The position numbers were made by a program, and so were the translations under genes. Below the pieces are notes generated by a model. That model searched no databases and was not told the origin of the DNA. It was given only the letters and a program-made list of their open reading frames with translations. From Pyrinomonadaceae bacterium MAG19_C2-C3 (GTDB taxonomy: Bacteria > Acidobacteriota > Blastocatellia > Pyrinomonadales > Pyrinomonadaceae), in NCBI GenBank assembly GCA_024330265.1, contig JANDLT010000012.1:34373-98372 (forward strand): a stretch of DNA of 64,000 nucleotides, given 5' to 3'. Of the stretch, positions 8,345 to 19,525 are shown in pieces; within the stretch, counting starts at the first letter, position 1; each line of letters starts with the position of its first letter.

Positions 8345-9634
8345 TTAATTTTCTTCGTCTGCCGAATCGTGGATTGATGCGAGTGTACGAGGCACGCCGG
8401 GATTTACCGACGGGTTATCAATCAATGTGAGGAATTCGCGGTACAGCGTGTCGCTTTGCGCTTGTTGGTTTTCTTGGTAGCAAACCTCTTGGTATTTTTC
8501 GGCGGCGGTGAAGGCTGCTTGATTACCGAGTGCGCGGGCAACAATCGTCATTAGCTGACTATTCATATATTCGTCATCGTCCGTTCCGGTTTTTCGTCGC
8601 AGATGTTCGAGTATGAAAGAAGTCAATCGCTTGTCACGCGACACGAAGGTAAGCGGTAATAATTGAAACTCGCCTTGCGTAAGTTTTTTCGCGTTGAAGA
8701 CTGAATCTGCGATGCGCGTGCGATGCGCGTCGGTTAAAAGCGAGATGATTTTAAGCCGCTCCTGTTCGCCTTCATCAACATATTCGTTCGCTTCTTCTGC
8801 GTTCGCGGTTGATTCGTCCGAAGGCTTTTCGTCGTTCGTTTTGTCCGAATTGATTGTTTCCGGTTCGCTCAAAACAACTTCACTCGCGGCAGTAGTTTCA
8901 TCAGACACCGCCGAGTAAAAAGCGAAGTCCGGCATCAATTCGTATGCCCCTTCCCAACGTGTCGCGGGGTGTTCGATGCACCGCACAATCCATTCGGTAA
9001 GCCGCGCAATATCGGGTTTATCATCCGCGTATATCCGCGCGAGGTCGTCAATACGTTGTAGATAAACCTTCAAGCCATCGTCATCCAAAACCTTCGCCCC
9101 GTAATTTTCCTGCTCGAAGTAGAACATGGAATCATCAACTATTGGCAAAGCATCTTCGTCAACTTGCTTCCCGTCGGTTGTTGAATTTTCAACCGGCACA
9201 AAACGAAGACGCATACCGCCGTAACTCCTCATCTCGCCGTGTTTGAGAAACGCGAGCATCGTTTTGCCGTAAGGGAAAGATTCGTCATCCGGCGTGTTGA
9301 GTTTCGCAAACTGTGCTTCGTCCCAAAGGAAGCGATTGATGTTGATGACTTGCGAAGCCGCGTCGCCTTTAATGACCTGATTAACGTAAAGGCGCGTGCG
9401 TACTTGCTTCGCTTCACCGCGATTCTTTTTCTCCTTGACGAGACTTGATTCGCCGATGCGCGCGACAACGATAAGGTCGCTTGCAAGATAAAGTTCGCGC
9501 AAGGGTTGCGGCGGTGGCATCGGACAAGCTTTGACAGGTGAAGGGATATTGGAGAATAGAAAAAACGCTATAAGGAAAGATGCGAGAAGGCGGCGCGTTT
9601 GATTTGGACGTGTGGCGCGGTGTGAAGAACGCAT
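8345..9634 (-). CDS. secreted protein of unknown function
   Basis: 429 residues from ATG 9634, which has AAGGAAG eight to nine bases upstream; a TTG six codons earlier lies inside that site and is not used. A signal peptide (RRLLASFLIAFFLFSNIPSPVKA, cleavage near AC) is followed by a Cys-Pro-Met-Pro-Pro start. The segment YLASDLIVVARIGESS...VRTRLYVNQVIKGD resembles the beta-rich domain seen in many secreted proteins, where 'sDlIvvG.V' precedes '..v..vlKG'. The middle is acidic and low-complexity (residues about 245-290). Function unknown; isolated gene with its own terminator. Confidence 0.65.
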   Translation of the reverse strand: MRSSHRATRPNQTRRLLASFLIAFFLFSNIPSPVKACPMPPPQPLRELYLASDLIVVARIGESSLVKEKKNRGEAKQVRTRLYVNQVIKGDAASQVININRFLWDEAQFAKLNTPDDESFPYGKTMLAFLKHGEMRSYGGMRLRFVPVENSTTDGKQVDEDALPIVDDSMFYFEQENYGAKVLDDDGLKVYLQRIDDLARIYADDKPDIARLTEWIVRCIEHPATRWEGAYELMPDFAFYSAVSDETTAASEVVLSEPETINSDKTNDEKPSDESTANAEEANEYVDEGEQERLKIISLLTDAHRTRIADSVFNAKKLTQGEFQLLPLTFVSRDKRLTSFILEHLRRKTGTDDDEYMNSQLMTIVARALGNQAAFTAAEKYQEVCYQENQQAQSDTLYREFLTLIDNPSVNPGVPRTLASIHDSADEEN

Positions 9635-9828
9635 AAAACAACTTCCTTTCAAGGCGTGAGAGTTGACGGGAAAACGCTTTCAACGGTGCTTGGCGTTTTG
9701 ATTCGGTGTTGCGAGTCCGACGTGATTCTTAACTTGCGAGAGTCTTTAATATCTTTGACACCGTTCGCTTAAATTTGTTCCACGAAAACCGGCTTCGCTT
9801 CACCGCCCGCGACATTATCTTTCTTACG

Positions 9829-11376
9829 TCATGCTTCGCATAAATCTCTGCCCGTCATCTCCGTCGGTTGTTCAACTCCAAGCGCGCGGAGAATTGTCGG
9901 TGCGATGTCTTCGAGTGCGCCGCCGTCGCGTAAGGTTAAGTTTTGCGCGTTGTCGTCAATGAAGTGGAACGGGACGAGGTTGGTGGTGTGCGCGGTGTGC
10001 GCGCCGCCGGTGTTGGGGTCAATCATCATTTCGGCGTTGCCGTGGTCGGCGGTCACGAGCAATCTGCCGCGATGGGCGCGAACGGCTTTCATAATCCAGC
10101 CTAAACAGGTGTCAACGTGTTGGACGGCTTCGATGGTTTTATCGAGTTTGCCGGAGTGTCCAACCATGTCGGCGTTGGCGAAGTTGATGATGAAGACATC
10201 CGTTTCGCCCGCGTCCATCGTGCGTAAAACTTTGTCGGTAATTTTATAGGCACTCATCTCCGGTGCTAAATCGTAAGTCGTGACCTTTTGCGACGGCACG
10301 AGCAAGCGCGATTCGCACGCGAACTCTTTTTCCGTGCCGCCGTTGAAAAAGTATGTGACGTGGGCGTACTTCTCCGTTTCCGCGAGACGATAGTTGTTGA
10401 GTTCGTGGCGGGCGAAGACTTCGGCAAGAATGTTCGGTCGCGTTTCCGGGGCGAAGACGAACGGCAAATTAAACGTCTTATCGTATTGCGTCAAACACAC
10501 ATAATCGAGACGCGGACGATTGGAAATAGCGAAGCCGTCGAAGCTTGCTTGCGTGAGGGCGTTCGTTAATTGACGCGCGCGGTCGGCGCGATAATTGAAG
10601 TGAAGCACCGCATCGCCGTCTTGAATGGTGGCGAGTGGTTCGCCGCTTTCCCGTGTGACAACGAGCGGTGTGATGAACTCATCGGTTGTGCCGCGTTCAT
10701 ACATCTGACAGATTCCGGTGAGCGGGTCGGTGATGGGTTCGCCCGTGCCGCGCGTGAGTAAGTTGTACGCGGCTACGGTGCGCTCCCAACGCTTGTCTCT
10801 ATCCATCGCGTAGAAGCGTCCGACGACAGAAGCGATTGAAGCACATCCGACTTCAGCGCATTTGTTTTGCAAAGCCGCGATAAAACCAAGCGCGGACATC
10901 GGCGGCGTGTCGCGCCCGTCCAAGAAGGCGTGAACATAGACGCGGGTTAAACCTTGACGGCGCGCCATATCGAGCAGGGCGTGCAGGTGGTCTTGTGATG
11001 AATGAACCTTGCCATCAGAAACAAGCCCGATGAGATGAAGCGCGCGGTCACGTTCGCGCGCACCGTTCATCAAATTAACGAGCGTCGCATCGGTGAACAG
11101 TTCGCCGGATTCAATCGCGTAATCTATGCGCCCGATGTCGGTGCGTATCACGCGACCCGAACCGATGTTCAAATGTCCGACTTCACTATTTCCCATCACT
11201 CCGGCGGGAAGCCCGACACGTCTGCCGGAAGCTTCGAGTAAGGTCATCGGATATTTTTCTAAAACCCCATCATAGAACGGCGTCGCGGCGAGGCGAATCG
11301 CGTTACCTTCCGTGTCTTCACGATAGCCCCAACCATCGAGGATAAGCAGGGCGAGCGGGCTTTTATGTTTGTTCAT
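9829..11376 (-). CDS. gpmI: 2,3-bisphosphoglycerate-independent phosphoglycerate mutase
   Basis: Interconverts 3- and 2-phosphoglycerate in glycolysis and gluconeogenesis using two metal ions. 515 residues, the usual iPGM length. Visible: LLILDGWGYRE (metal Asp), catalytic Ser64 in VMGNSEVGHLNIGSGR, YVHAFLDGRDTPP, FNYRADRARQ, NFANADMVGHSG and VTADHGNAEMM with a later GGAHTAHT. ATG 11376 is preferred because GAGGTG sits five bases upstream; the GTG two codons earlier is part of that site. Enolase lies 0.6 kb upstream on the same strand, so two consecutive glycolytic steps are neighbours. Confidence 0.97.
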   Translation of the reverse strand: MNKHKSPLALLILDGWGYREDTEGNAIRLAATPFYDGVLEKYPMTLLEASGRRVGLPAGVMGNSEVGHLNIGSGRVIRTDIGRIDYAIESGELFTDATLVNLMNGARERDRALHLIGLVSDGKVHSSQDHLHALLDMARRQGLTRVYVHAFLDGRDTPPMSALGFIAALQNKCAEVGCASIASVVGRFYAMDRDKRWERTVAAYNLLTRGTGEPITDPLTGICQMYERGTTDEFITPLVVTRESGEPLATIQDGDAVLHFNYRADRARQLTNALTQASFDGFAISNRPRLDYVCLTQYDKTFNLPFVFAPETRPNILAEVFARHELNNYRLAETEKYAHVTYFFNGGTEKEFACESRLLVPSQKVTTYDLAPEMSAYKITDKVLRTMDAGETDVFIINFANADMVGHSGKLDKTIEAVQHVDTCLGWIMKAVRAHRGRLLVTADHGNAEMMIDPNTGGAHTAHTTNLVPFHFIDDNAQNLTLRDGGALEDIAPTILRALGVEQPTEMTGRDLCEA

Positions 11377-11394
11377 TTTCACCTCATCTTTTGA

Positions 11395-11610
11395 TTAAGC
11401 CGTTTGGTAGCGCGTGCCGCAGTTCGGGCATTGCGTCATACGTCTCACGCCGCTTAAAGGAATCGTCGGAATGACGAAGAAGAAGGTCAAAAATCTCATG
11501 CCTTTTTTGACGACGAAGTTGGTCAACGCCCCGCAAGTTTGACAGCGCATCTGACCCGAAGTGCGTTCGCTGCCCCATGTAAAAAAGCGTGTGCCGAAGA
11601 TAAAAAACAC
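11395..11610 (-). CDS. small zinc-ribbon protein
   Basis: 71 residues from GTG 11610, supported by AAGGA about nine bases upstream. It opens MFFIFGTRFFTWG and carries two Cys pairs, CQTC and CPNC near the C-terminus, separated by a hydrophobic stretch (FLTFFFVIPTIPLSG). This is the layout of the small 'zinc-ribbon domain' proteins with an FF-I-FG start found in many phyla. It should bind one zinc; role unknown. It ends 18 bp before gpmI. Confidence 0.75.
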   Translation of the reverse strand: MFFIFGTRFFTWGSERTSGQMRCQTCGALTNFVVKKGMRFLTFFFVIPTIPLSGVRRMTQCPNCGTRYQTA

Positions 11611-11703
11611 AGGTTAAATTCCTTGTTGTAAGTCGCGGTTGATTTGATAAAACGCACGCTGTCCATGAAGGTGTGCGGCGTTGCGATAAGCCCAAGTTTT
11701 AAG

Positions 11704-11979
11704 TCAGACCCTGCTTTCAAGCGCGGCGACACGGGCTTCCAAGTCGCGTATGTCGGCGCGGTATTCGACGGTTTCGGCGCAGGTTTGCAAGATGGTTGAT
11801 TGGAGACTGTCAGAGCGTGAAGTGAAGGCGCGTAGTGAATGACTATTAAGCCGTCTGTTCATTTCATCAAAACGTTGGTTGATTTTTTCAAATTGCTCTT
11901 TGGTTTCCCGACGCATCTCCCTAAGTTCGTAGAGGATGACTTTTAGGTACTTGATGAGTTCGTCTTGGTTGTCATTCAT
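11704..11979 (-). CDS. small coiled-coil protein
   Basis: 91 residues, nearly all predicted heptad coiled coil (LKVILYELREMRRETKEQFEKINQRFDEMNRRL and a C-terminal DIRDLEARVAALES). ATG 11979 follows AGGAG by seven bases. The gene at 26640-26972 has the same plan: a polar start, a long coiled coil, and a closing RAD(I/V)..L..R..ALE. They look like distant paralogues. Function unknown; such proteins often oligomerise. Confidence 0.6.
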   Translation of the reverse strand: MNDNQDELIKYLKVILYELREMRRETKEQFEKINQRFDEMNRRLNSHSLRAFTSRSDSLQSTILQTCAETVEYRADIRDLEARVAALESRV

Positions 11980-12010
11980 AAGTTTCTCCTGTGATGAAGG
12001 TCGAATTTGA

Positions 12011-13391
<1,381 letters not shown>

Positions 13392-13402
<11 letters not shown>

Positions 13403-14858
13403 TTAGTGTTGCGCCCAATGCTTTGAAAAGCGCGCGGGCTTTGACGAGCGACTCGGCGTATTCGTCGGCGGGGTCACTATCGGCTGTGATGCCGCCGCCG
13501 GTGGCAAATTGCGCGCGGTTATTTTTTATCGTCATCGTGCGGATGGCGACGCTTAAATCAAGCGTGCCGTCGAAGGCGAAGAAGCCTATCGCGCCCATTG
13601 AAAGTTCGCGGTTGTGCGGTTCGATGGCGTGGATGATTTCCATTGCGCGAAGCTTCGGCGCGCCCGTGATTGAGCCGGATGGAAACGTCGCCTGTAAGAG
13701 TTCGTGGGTCGTGACGTTTGTGCGAAGTCGCCCGCGCACAATCGAGACGAGATGAAAGAGCGTCGGGTGAATTTCGATGCGACATAGATCGGTGACTTTG
13801 ACGGAAGCGTATTCACAGACGCGCCCTAAATCGTTTCGCATCAAGTCCACAATCATCACATTCTCGGCGCGGTCTTTCGCACTCGTCGCAAGTTCATGTC
13901 GCAAACGCGCATCGTCTCCCGCATCTTTTCCGCGTGGGCGCGTGCCTTTAATCGGGGCGGCGGTGATGATGCGCGTTCCGTTATGCGGACGATGCACGCG
14001 CAAAAATCTTTCGGGCGAGATGCTGATAACGGTGTCGTCGCGGCGACGAATGAACGCGGCGTGTGATGCCGGGTGCGCCTGACGCAAACGTTTGAAGACG
14101 ACTTCCGGCGTCGTTATATTGTCGAGGTCACAGGTGAAATTCTGCGTCAAGTTTGCCTGATAAATGTCGCCCGCGAAGATGTGTTCTTTGATGCGACGCA
14201 CGGCGGTTTGGTAAGTCGCGGACGTGAAGTTGGAGACGGCGGTGTGCGTGGCTTGAACGGCGTTTGAGTTTATAAGCGGAACGATGTGTGTCTTGTGTGC
14301 GAGGTCGAGCAGTTCGGCGGCGAGGCGACTCAATCTTTCTTCGCCCGCGAGGGTTGAAAGAATTGTGCGCCCAAGCTTGTAATCGTGAACGATGAGCGCG
14401 TCATAGAAAGCGAAGACCGCATCGGGTTCATCGGACGCGGGCGGTGCGTTCGACGTGTTCAAACGCAAATCAAGAAAGCGCGTGGCGAGTTTGTATGAAA
14501 GCGTGGCAATGCACAGCCCGCCGCGAACGGGCTGTGCATCAACGTCATCAGCAATTTGGAGTGAAGGATAAGCGGCGAGGCGCGCGGTTAAATGTTCGAG
14601 AGCAGACGGGTGATTGATGACGCGCGGCAGAGTGTCGAAAGTTTGAACAAGCAAGCTTGTCCCGCGCGCTTCGATGGTTTCGCACGGGTCGAAGGCGGCG
14701 ATTAGGTAACGCGCTTCGTTTGGTGTGCGATAGCCGCAACTATCCAAGAGACTTGGGCGGCGCGCGGCATCAAGGGAAAGAAGTGCGCGAACGAGCGTGT
14801 CGGCATCAAGGGCGAGTTCGCGCACGTTGCATGTTTGTGTCGCGTGGCGCGTCGGCAT
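13392..14858 (-). CDS. pabB: aminodeoxychorismate synthase component I
   Basis: Makes 4-amino-4-deoxychorismate from chorismate for folate synthesis, with ammonia from a PabA-type subunit not present here. 488 residues. The chorismate-enzyme core shows GDIYQANLTQNF, ISISPERFLR, PIKGTRPRG, ENVMIVDLMRNDLGRVC, FPSGSITGAPKLRAMEII and GIGFF-type GAIGFFAFDG. Lys304 in PIKGT is the lysine known to separate PabB from TrpE-type anthranilate synthases, which have PIAGT. ATG 14858 is chosen; earlier in-frame codons fall in the CGCAGAG array. The last residues ISG plus the stop are encoded by the heptamer array. Confidence 0.92.
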
Positions 14859-14870
14859 GATAGTGGGTGT

Positions 14871-14974
14871 TTGTCTCTGCGGTTTCTTTGCGTCCTCTGC
14901 GTCTCTGCGGTTCAACTGTCTGATGATTATTAACCGCAGAGACGCAGAGAATAAAGAGGTGACGCAGAGATAAA
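14871..14974. repeat. CGCAGAG array, inverted pair
   Basis: Between pabB and purL. CTCTGCGTCTCTGCGGTT (14895-14912) is a perfect inverted copy of 14932-14949; imperfect words continue outward on both sides (CTCTGCGG..TTTGCGTC against GACGCAGAGAATAAAGAGG). Related arrays are at 28385-28475 and 47120-47217. Confidence 0.85.
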
Positions 14975-14977
14975 ACT

Positions 14978-17323
14978 TTAGTTCGAGAGCAAAGTTGAAG
15001 GTTGGCTCAACTGTTCATCAAGCCCTGTGCGCCACGCGGTTTCGAGTGCGGCAAGGTCAAGGGAAATCGTTTCGGCATCAATCGTGATGTTTAAGGTGTC
15101 GTCGTCCGTCGTGCGCCCGATGATGTCGTAAGGGCAATTTGCACCCGCGATGATTTCCGTAAATCGTTCGCGTTCAGCATCCGCGAAACTGACGATGATG
15201 CGCCCGCCCGCTTCGCCAAAGAGGGTGACTCTCATAGAGCGTGCGGCGTCCGTCCCTGTTAATTCAATCGTCGCTCCGGTGCGCGTGCGGTTGTGCGATG
15301 AGAAACAACATTCCGCGAGGGCGACGGCGAAACCGCCGTCCGCGATGTCGTGCGCGGAGAGAATCACGCTCGCTTCGGAGAGCGCGAGGCACGCCTTTTG
15401 AACCCTAAGTTCGCCTTCGAGGTCGCACGGCGGAAGCACGCCCGCGCGCTTCATATCGTCAATCATTTTGCCTTCGATGAACGCCGCGTACTCGCTCACC
15501 CGCGCGTCATCATGCGGGCTTTGTCTGCCGAGAACAGCGATGAAATCATTCGCCGCCTTGAAGCCCGGTTGAATCACGCGGCGCACGTCTTCGATGAGTC
15601 CGACCATGCCGATGACGGGTGTCGGCGGAATGCCGCGCCCGTCGGTTTCGTTATAAAACGAGACGTTGCCGGAGATGACCGGAGTGTCGAACATGCGGCA
15701 CGCTTCCGCCATGCCGTCTATGGTTTCGGAAAAATCCCACATCACTTCCGGTCTTTCCGGCGACGCGAAGTTAAGACAATTCGTGATGGCGATGGGCGTC
15801 GCCCCGACGCACACGACATTGCGCGCAGCTTCGGCGACGAGGTGCTTCGCCCCTTCACGCGGATTGACGGCGCATCGTCGCCCGTTGCCGTCGAGACACA
15901 TCGCAAGGGCGCGGCGCGTTTCTTTGATACGCACTACCGCCGCATCCGCTCCCGGCAGAACGACGGTGTTGGTGCGAACCATGTAATCGTATTGACGATA
16001 AACCCAACGCTTCGACGCGATGTTGGGCGAAGCAATAAGACGCAGTAAAGCTTGCGCGTAATCCGGTGATGAACTTACTTCGATTTGTTCTTCATTGCTT
16101 TCGAGAGAAGCATAATTGAGAAGATGACGAGCATGATTATCGTGAGTTGAAGCATCGGTTTGTTCCTCTTTCTCTATGGTTCGTGCCTTGAGCGGGCGTT
16201 GATAAACAGGGGCTTCATCGGTCAGGTATGTGACCGGAATGTCGGCTTGAAGTTCGCCCTTGTGACGGACGGCGAGGCGTTCGGTGTCGGTCACTGTGCC
16301 GACGACGACGGCATCCAAATCCCACTTGCGAAAGATGTCTATGATTTCGCGCTCTCTGCCTTTGTGCGCGACAATCAACATGCGCTCTTGCGATTCGGAG
16401 AGCATCATCTCGTAAGCTGTCATGCCGGTTTCGCGTTGCGGCACAAGGTCGAGGTCAAGGTCAAGACCCGTTCCGGCACGCGCCGCCATCTCGCATGAAC
16501 TGGAAGTCAAACCCGCCGCGCCCATGTCTTGAATTCCGGCGATGCCGCCCGAACGCATCGCTTCAAGGCACGCTTCGAGCAACAGCTTTTCTAAAAACGG
16601 ATCGCCGACTTGAACGGTCGGACGTTTCTCCAGAGCCGCGTCGTCGAACTCCGCCGATGCCATCGTCGCGCCGTGAATGCCGTCTCTGCCTGTCTTCGCT
16701 CCGACGTATAAAACGGGATTTCCCAAACCCGTCGCCTTGCCAAAAAAGATTCCATCCTCACGAACTAAGCCTAAAGCGAACGCATTGACGAGCGGATTGA
16801 AATTATAAGCCGCATCGAACACGGTTTCACCGCCGACGGTGGCGACGCCAAACGCATTACCGTAATGCGCGATACCGCCGACGACGCCGGACAACAAACG
16901 ACGATTGCGCCGCGCGTGTTCTTTATCATCGAGCCTGCCGAAGCGAATCGAGTTCATCGCCGCGACGGGACGCGCTCCCATCGTGAAGATGTCGCGCAGG
17001 ATGCCGCCGACTCCGGTCGCCGCGCCCTGAAACGGTTCGATGAATGACGGATGATTGTGTGATTCGACCTTGAACGCCGCGCACCATCCGTCGCCGACAT
17101 CTACGACACCCGCGTTTTCTCCGGGCGGCACGATGACACGTTCACCATGTGTCGGAAGCCTCTTCAAATGCACACGCGATGATTTATACGAACAATGCTC
17201 CGACCACATCACTGAAAACACACCGAGTTCGACGAACGTGGGTTCGCGCCCCATCAATTTAAGGATGCGCTCGTATTCTTCCTTCGTGATGTTATGCGCG
17301 GTGAGAGTTTCGAGAGTGAGCAT
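14978..17323 (-). CDS. purL: phosphoribosylformylglycinamidine synthase subunit PurL
   Basis: Synthetase subunit for step 4 of purine synthesis (FGAR to FGAM, ATP-dependent). 781 residues, the small PurL form that needs separate PurS and PurQ; both are encoded at 20861-21828. Visible: [45 protein letters not shown], the second-half [15 protein letters not shown] and [22 protein letters not shown] 17323 has no clear ribosome site; the upstream DNA is the GTCAGGA array. The gene is separated from purSQ by 3.5 kb of other genes. Confidence 0.97.
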   Translation of the reverse strand: MLTLETLTAHNITKEEYERILKLMGREPTFVELGVFSVMWSEHCSYKSSRVHLKRLPTHGERVIVPPGENAGVVDVGDGWCAAFKVESHNHPSFIEPFQGAATGVGGILRDIFTMGARPVAAMNSIRFGRLDDKEHARRNRRLLSGVVGGIAHYGNAFGVATVGGETVFDAAYNFNPLVNAFALGLVREDGIFFGKATGLGNPVLYVGAKTGRDGIHGATMASAEFDDAALEKRPTVQVGDPFLEKLLLEACLEAMRSGGIAGIQDMGAAGLTSSSCEMAARAGTGLDLDLDLVPQRETGMTAYEMMLSESQERMLIVAHKGREREIIDIFRKWDLDAVVVGTVTDTERLAVRHKGELQADIPVTYLTDEAPVYQRPLKARTIEKEEQTDASTHDNHARHLLNYASLESNEEQIEVSSSPDYAQALLRLIASPNIASKRWVYRQYDYMVRTNTVVLPGADAAVVRIKETRRALAMCLDGNGRRCAVNPREGAKHLVAEAARNVVCVGATPIAITNCLNFASPERPEVMWDFSETIDGMAEACRMFDTPVISGNVSFYNETDGRGIPPTPVIGMVGLIEDVRRVIQPGFKAANDFIAVLGRQSPHDDARVSEYAAFIEGKMIDDMKRAGVLPPCDLEGELRVQKACLALSEASVILSAHDIADGGFAVALAECCFSSHNRTRTGATIELTGTDAARSMRVTLFGEAGGRIIVSFADAERERFTEIIAGANCPYDIIGRTTDDDTLNITIDAETISLDLAALETAWRTGLDEQLSQPSTLLSN

Positions 17324-17329
17324 AATAAA

Positions 17330-17428
17330 GCAGGAGTCAGGAGTCAGAAGCCAGAAGTTCAGAATGGAAACAGGAAGGCGAGCCTTTTATTCTGGCTCCT
17401 GACTCCTGACTTCCGGCTCCTGACTTTC
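17330..17428. repeat. GTCAGGA/GTCAGAA heptamer array, inverted pair
   Basis: Left words GGAGTCAGGAGTCAGAAGCC (17332 onward) face an inverted set at about 17389-17428 (CTGGCTCCTGACTCCTGACT). The arms match at about 22 of 24 positions by eye. The array supplies the last 12 codons (SQEPEVRSQEPE) and the stop of the TlpA-like gene. Same word family at 26540-26621 and 35904-36050. Confidence 0.85.
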
Positions 17429-18049
17429 ACTTATCACTTTATTTATCGCGTCGGTGAGTTCGGCGGGCTTGATGCGTCCGGTGTGTTTGAAGACGAGTTT
17501 GCCGGATTTGTCGAACAGAAAAGTCGCGGGAAGCGCACCCGTCCATGTCGCATCAATCGTGTCAATCGCGGCGGCGGGGTCGGGAGCGTTTAAGAGATAC
17601 GCCGGAATCGCGGTCGCTTTCATCTCGCGCAAGAAAGCGGGAACGTCCGTCGTGATGAGTTCGGGTTCATCAACCGAGACGGTGAAGAAGTCGAGACCGC
17701 GCGGGCGATACTTCGCGTCAATGCTCACTAAATCGGGAAACTCTTCGCGGCACGGCACGCACCACGTCGCCCAGAAATTGATGAGTACGGGACGCGCTTT
17801 GTTCGGTTCGCTTCCCTGTTGTTTGAGGCGTGCGGTGAGTTGCGCGGCGTCGAGGGGTTGAACGCGGAAAGCGTCGTCTAGCCGGACGGCTTTGCATTCC
17901 GACAAAGGCAATTCGTAAATCGCTCCCGCTTTTTGTGCGCGGGTTAGGCTTAGTTCTTGCGCGTGGTTGCGCGTCATCGCCGTCGCCAGTATCGAACAGG
18001 CGACGGCGATGACGACGATGACTTTGAGCGTTGGTGAATGCTTCATCAT
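17387..18049 (-). CDS. TlpA/ResA-like thioredoxin-fold protein
   Basis: 220 residues with an N-terminal membrane anchor/signal (VIVVIAVACSILATAMT) and a periplasmic thioredoxin fold: NFWATWCVPCREEFPDL with redox Cys97 and Cys100, then the cis-Pro loop GALPATFLFDKSGK. Expected to reduce disulfides in the periplasm, as TlpA/ResA do in cytochrome maturation. It overlaps the stop of the redoxin gene upstream (TAATG), so the two are translationally coupled. The C-terminal SQEPEVRSQEPE is translated heptamer repeat, unlike any part of the fold. Confidence 0.85.
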   Translation of the reverse strand: MMKHSPTLKVIVVIAVACSILATAMTRNHAQELSLTRAQKAGAIYELPLSECKAVRLDDAFRVQPLDAAQLTARLKQQGSEPNKARPVLINFWATWCVPCREEFPDLVSIDAKYRPRGLDFFTVSVDEPELITTDVPAFLREMKATAIPAYLLNAPDPAAAIDTIDATWTGALPATFLFDKSGKLVFKHTGRIKPAELTDAINKVISESQEPEVRSQEPE

Positions 18050-18663
18050 TATTCGGCGACGCGCTTAATCGAGCAACCGAAGGCTTTTGCCTGCGCGGTT
18101 TTGACGGGCGTACCAGCAATGACGGCATCCATCGCATCGCGCGTGTCGTTGGCAGTGATGTTCGTGCCGTTTCGCGCGTCGTCAATGCGACCGCGATACA
18201 CGACTTTGTTGGAAGCATCGAGCAGGAAAACTTCGGGCGTGACTTGCGCGCCGAGTTGGTCGGCGATTTTGTTGCCCGCGTCTTTCAAGATGACGAACGA
18301 CAGACCATTGTCGCCCGCGTGCTTGGTGATGGTCGCCGCGTCTTCGGCTTTGTTCGAGTTGATGCCGACGACGGTGATGCCTTTCGCCTTGTAATCGGCG
18401 GCGAGTTTCGCCATGCGTTCGTTATAAGCGTTTGACACCGGGCATTGCGTCGAAACGAAAATCAACGCCGTCCCCTTCGCGCCTTTGAGCGAAGAGAGTG
18501 AATGCTGTTTGCCGCTCGCGTCCAGCAACTTGAAATCGGCGACCGTCGCACCGACGTTAGCTTCAAGTGTGGAAGCCGCGAAGGTGTGGTTAAAAGTGAA
18601 ACTCGCGGCGCAACATATAGCGGCGAGGATGACGAGGGCGAAAGTGAAAAATCTTGGCTTCAT
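18049..18663 (-). CDS. secreted redoxin (AhpC/TSA-type thioredoxin fold)
   Basis: 204 residues with signal peptide (FFTFALVILAAICCAASFTFNHTFA) and a redoxin domain: LDASGKQHSLSSLKGAKGTALIFVSTQCPVSNAYNERM with Cys74 in CPVS (CxxS, so only one of the two usual redox Cys), and VTPEVFLLDASNKVVYRGRIDD. This CPVSN pattern is common in 'thioredoxin family/redoxin' proteins of Acidobacteriota and Planctomycetes. Probably periplasmic; partner unknown. Its TAA overlaps the ATG of the TlpA-like gene by one base. Confidence 0.82.
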   Translation of the reverse strand: MKPRFFTFALVILAAICCAASFTFNHTFAASTLEANVGATVADFKLLDASGKQHSLSSLKGAKGTALIFVSTQCPVSNAYNERMAKLAADYKAKGITVVGINSNKAEDAATITKHAGDNGLSFVILKDAGNKIADQLGAQVTPEVFLLDASNKVVYRGRIDDARNGTNITANDTRDAMDAVIAGTPVKTAQAKAFGCSIKRVAE

Positions 18664-19099
18664 TTTAAATCTCCTTAAAAATGTTTTGAGCGTTACGGGG
18701 TGTGTGCGAAAAGATTATCAGGGCAAAGCGAAAAGCGACAAGGTAGGAAGAATTGATTCATTAACTCACCTTACGCGGTTTTGACTTTTAGCCGCTTTCA
18801 AGCGGCTTCCCGCGAAGCGGCGACTAGCCACGCGATTTATCGCGTGGACAAGGGGCGTAAGAATTGAAAGGGCGTTTTAACGTCCTTTTGAAAGTTGGCT
18901 TTAGCCGGATGCTAAAGCGGGCGCGGGAAGGACGTTAAAACGCCCTCCAATGTTCAACTTGCTTCACCCATCCGTCAAACGGCTGGTCTAAGTGCCGCTT
19001 CGCCGCAAAGCCCGATGAATCGGGCTAAACATCAAAACTGCGTAAGGTGATTCATTAAATCATTCAGTCATTGATTCAATGAGCCGATGAAACAATGAA
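18664..19099. other. intergenic region filled by nested palindromes
   Basis: No gene. It holds the repeat cluster at 18767-19049 and, beyond it, a run of ATTCATT/AATGAATC words (about 19049-19103) that overlaps the 3' end of the SRA-like gene. Confidence 0.6.
18767..19049. repeat. 283-bp nested palindrome cluster
   Basis: Outer arms CACCTTACGCGGTTTTGA (18767-18784) and its inverse (19032-19049) match with one mismatch. Inside are a perfect 18-bp pair GGGCGTTTTAACGTCCTT (18870-18887) / (18928-18945), which itself encloses GCTTTAGCCGGATGCTAAAGC, and the hairpins AGCCGCTTTCAAGCGGCT, CCACGCGATTTATCGCGTGG and AGCCCGATGAATCGGGCT. The design matches the 200-bp elements at 3.8 and 61.9 kb, but the sequences differ. 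Confidence 0.8.
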
Positions 19100-19525
19100 T
19101 CAATCTTTTCGCTTCAGGGTGAATCGCCAAAGCATGCGTTTCTCCTGTTCGTCGTATTCATGACGCGCTTGTTGGACGCGCCACAGCCCAAGCGGTTGCC
19201 AGCGTCCGGGCGCGAGTTTGCGAAAGAGCGGAACAGCGTGTCGGGTTTCAATCGCAGCGAGCAGTGCGCGGTTTTGTGGCGATAAATGTTGGTCGCCGTG
19301 CCTGCCGTGTCCGGTATAAGTGATGGTGTCGCCGGAAGCGTCGGCGCGGTCGGGATAGCATGGGTTGATTTCGCCGAAGTCGGTGAGCAATGAAATCAAA
19401 CGCCCGTCATTTTGATAAACCCCAAGCCGCGTTCGGTGCGTGCGATTTACTTCTGACCACGACAAAATTTCTCCGTCGTCATGCGTTCGAGGTTCTTCTA
19501 TTCCGCGATGCTTGCGACTTGCCAT
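19100..19525 (-). CDS. SRA-like (ScoMcrA-type) DNA-reader domain protein
   Basis: 142 residues from ATG 19525, overlapping the preceding gene by 28 bp. The core reads ITYTGHGRHGDQHLSPQNRALLAA, then AVPLFRKLAPGRWQPLGLWRV and a C-terminal KRMLWRFTLKR. This order (Y-G-G-DQ, NRAL, P-V-F, G-W-x-x-LG, R-x-W-x-F-x-L) is that of SRA/YDG-like domains as found in McrA-type enzymes that read modified cytosine. No HNH or PD-(D/E)XK motif is visible. It is the third gene after a C5 methyltransferase, which fits a modification-reading role. A frameshift joining it to the upstream 108-residue gene is possible. Confidence 0.55.
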   Translation of the reverse strand: MASRKHRGIEEPRTHDDGEILSWSEVNRTHRTRLGVYQNDGRLISLLTDFGEINPCYPDRADASGDTITYTGHGRHGDQHLSPQNRALLAAIETRHAVPLFRKLAPGRWQPLGLWRVQQARHEYDEQEKRMLWRFTLKRKD

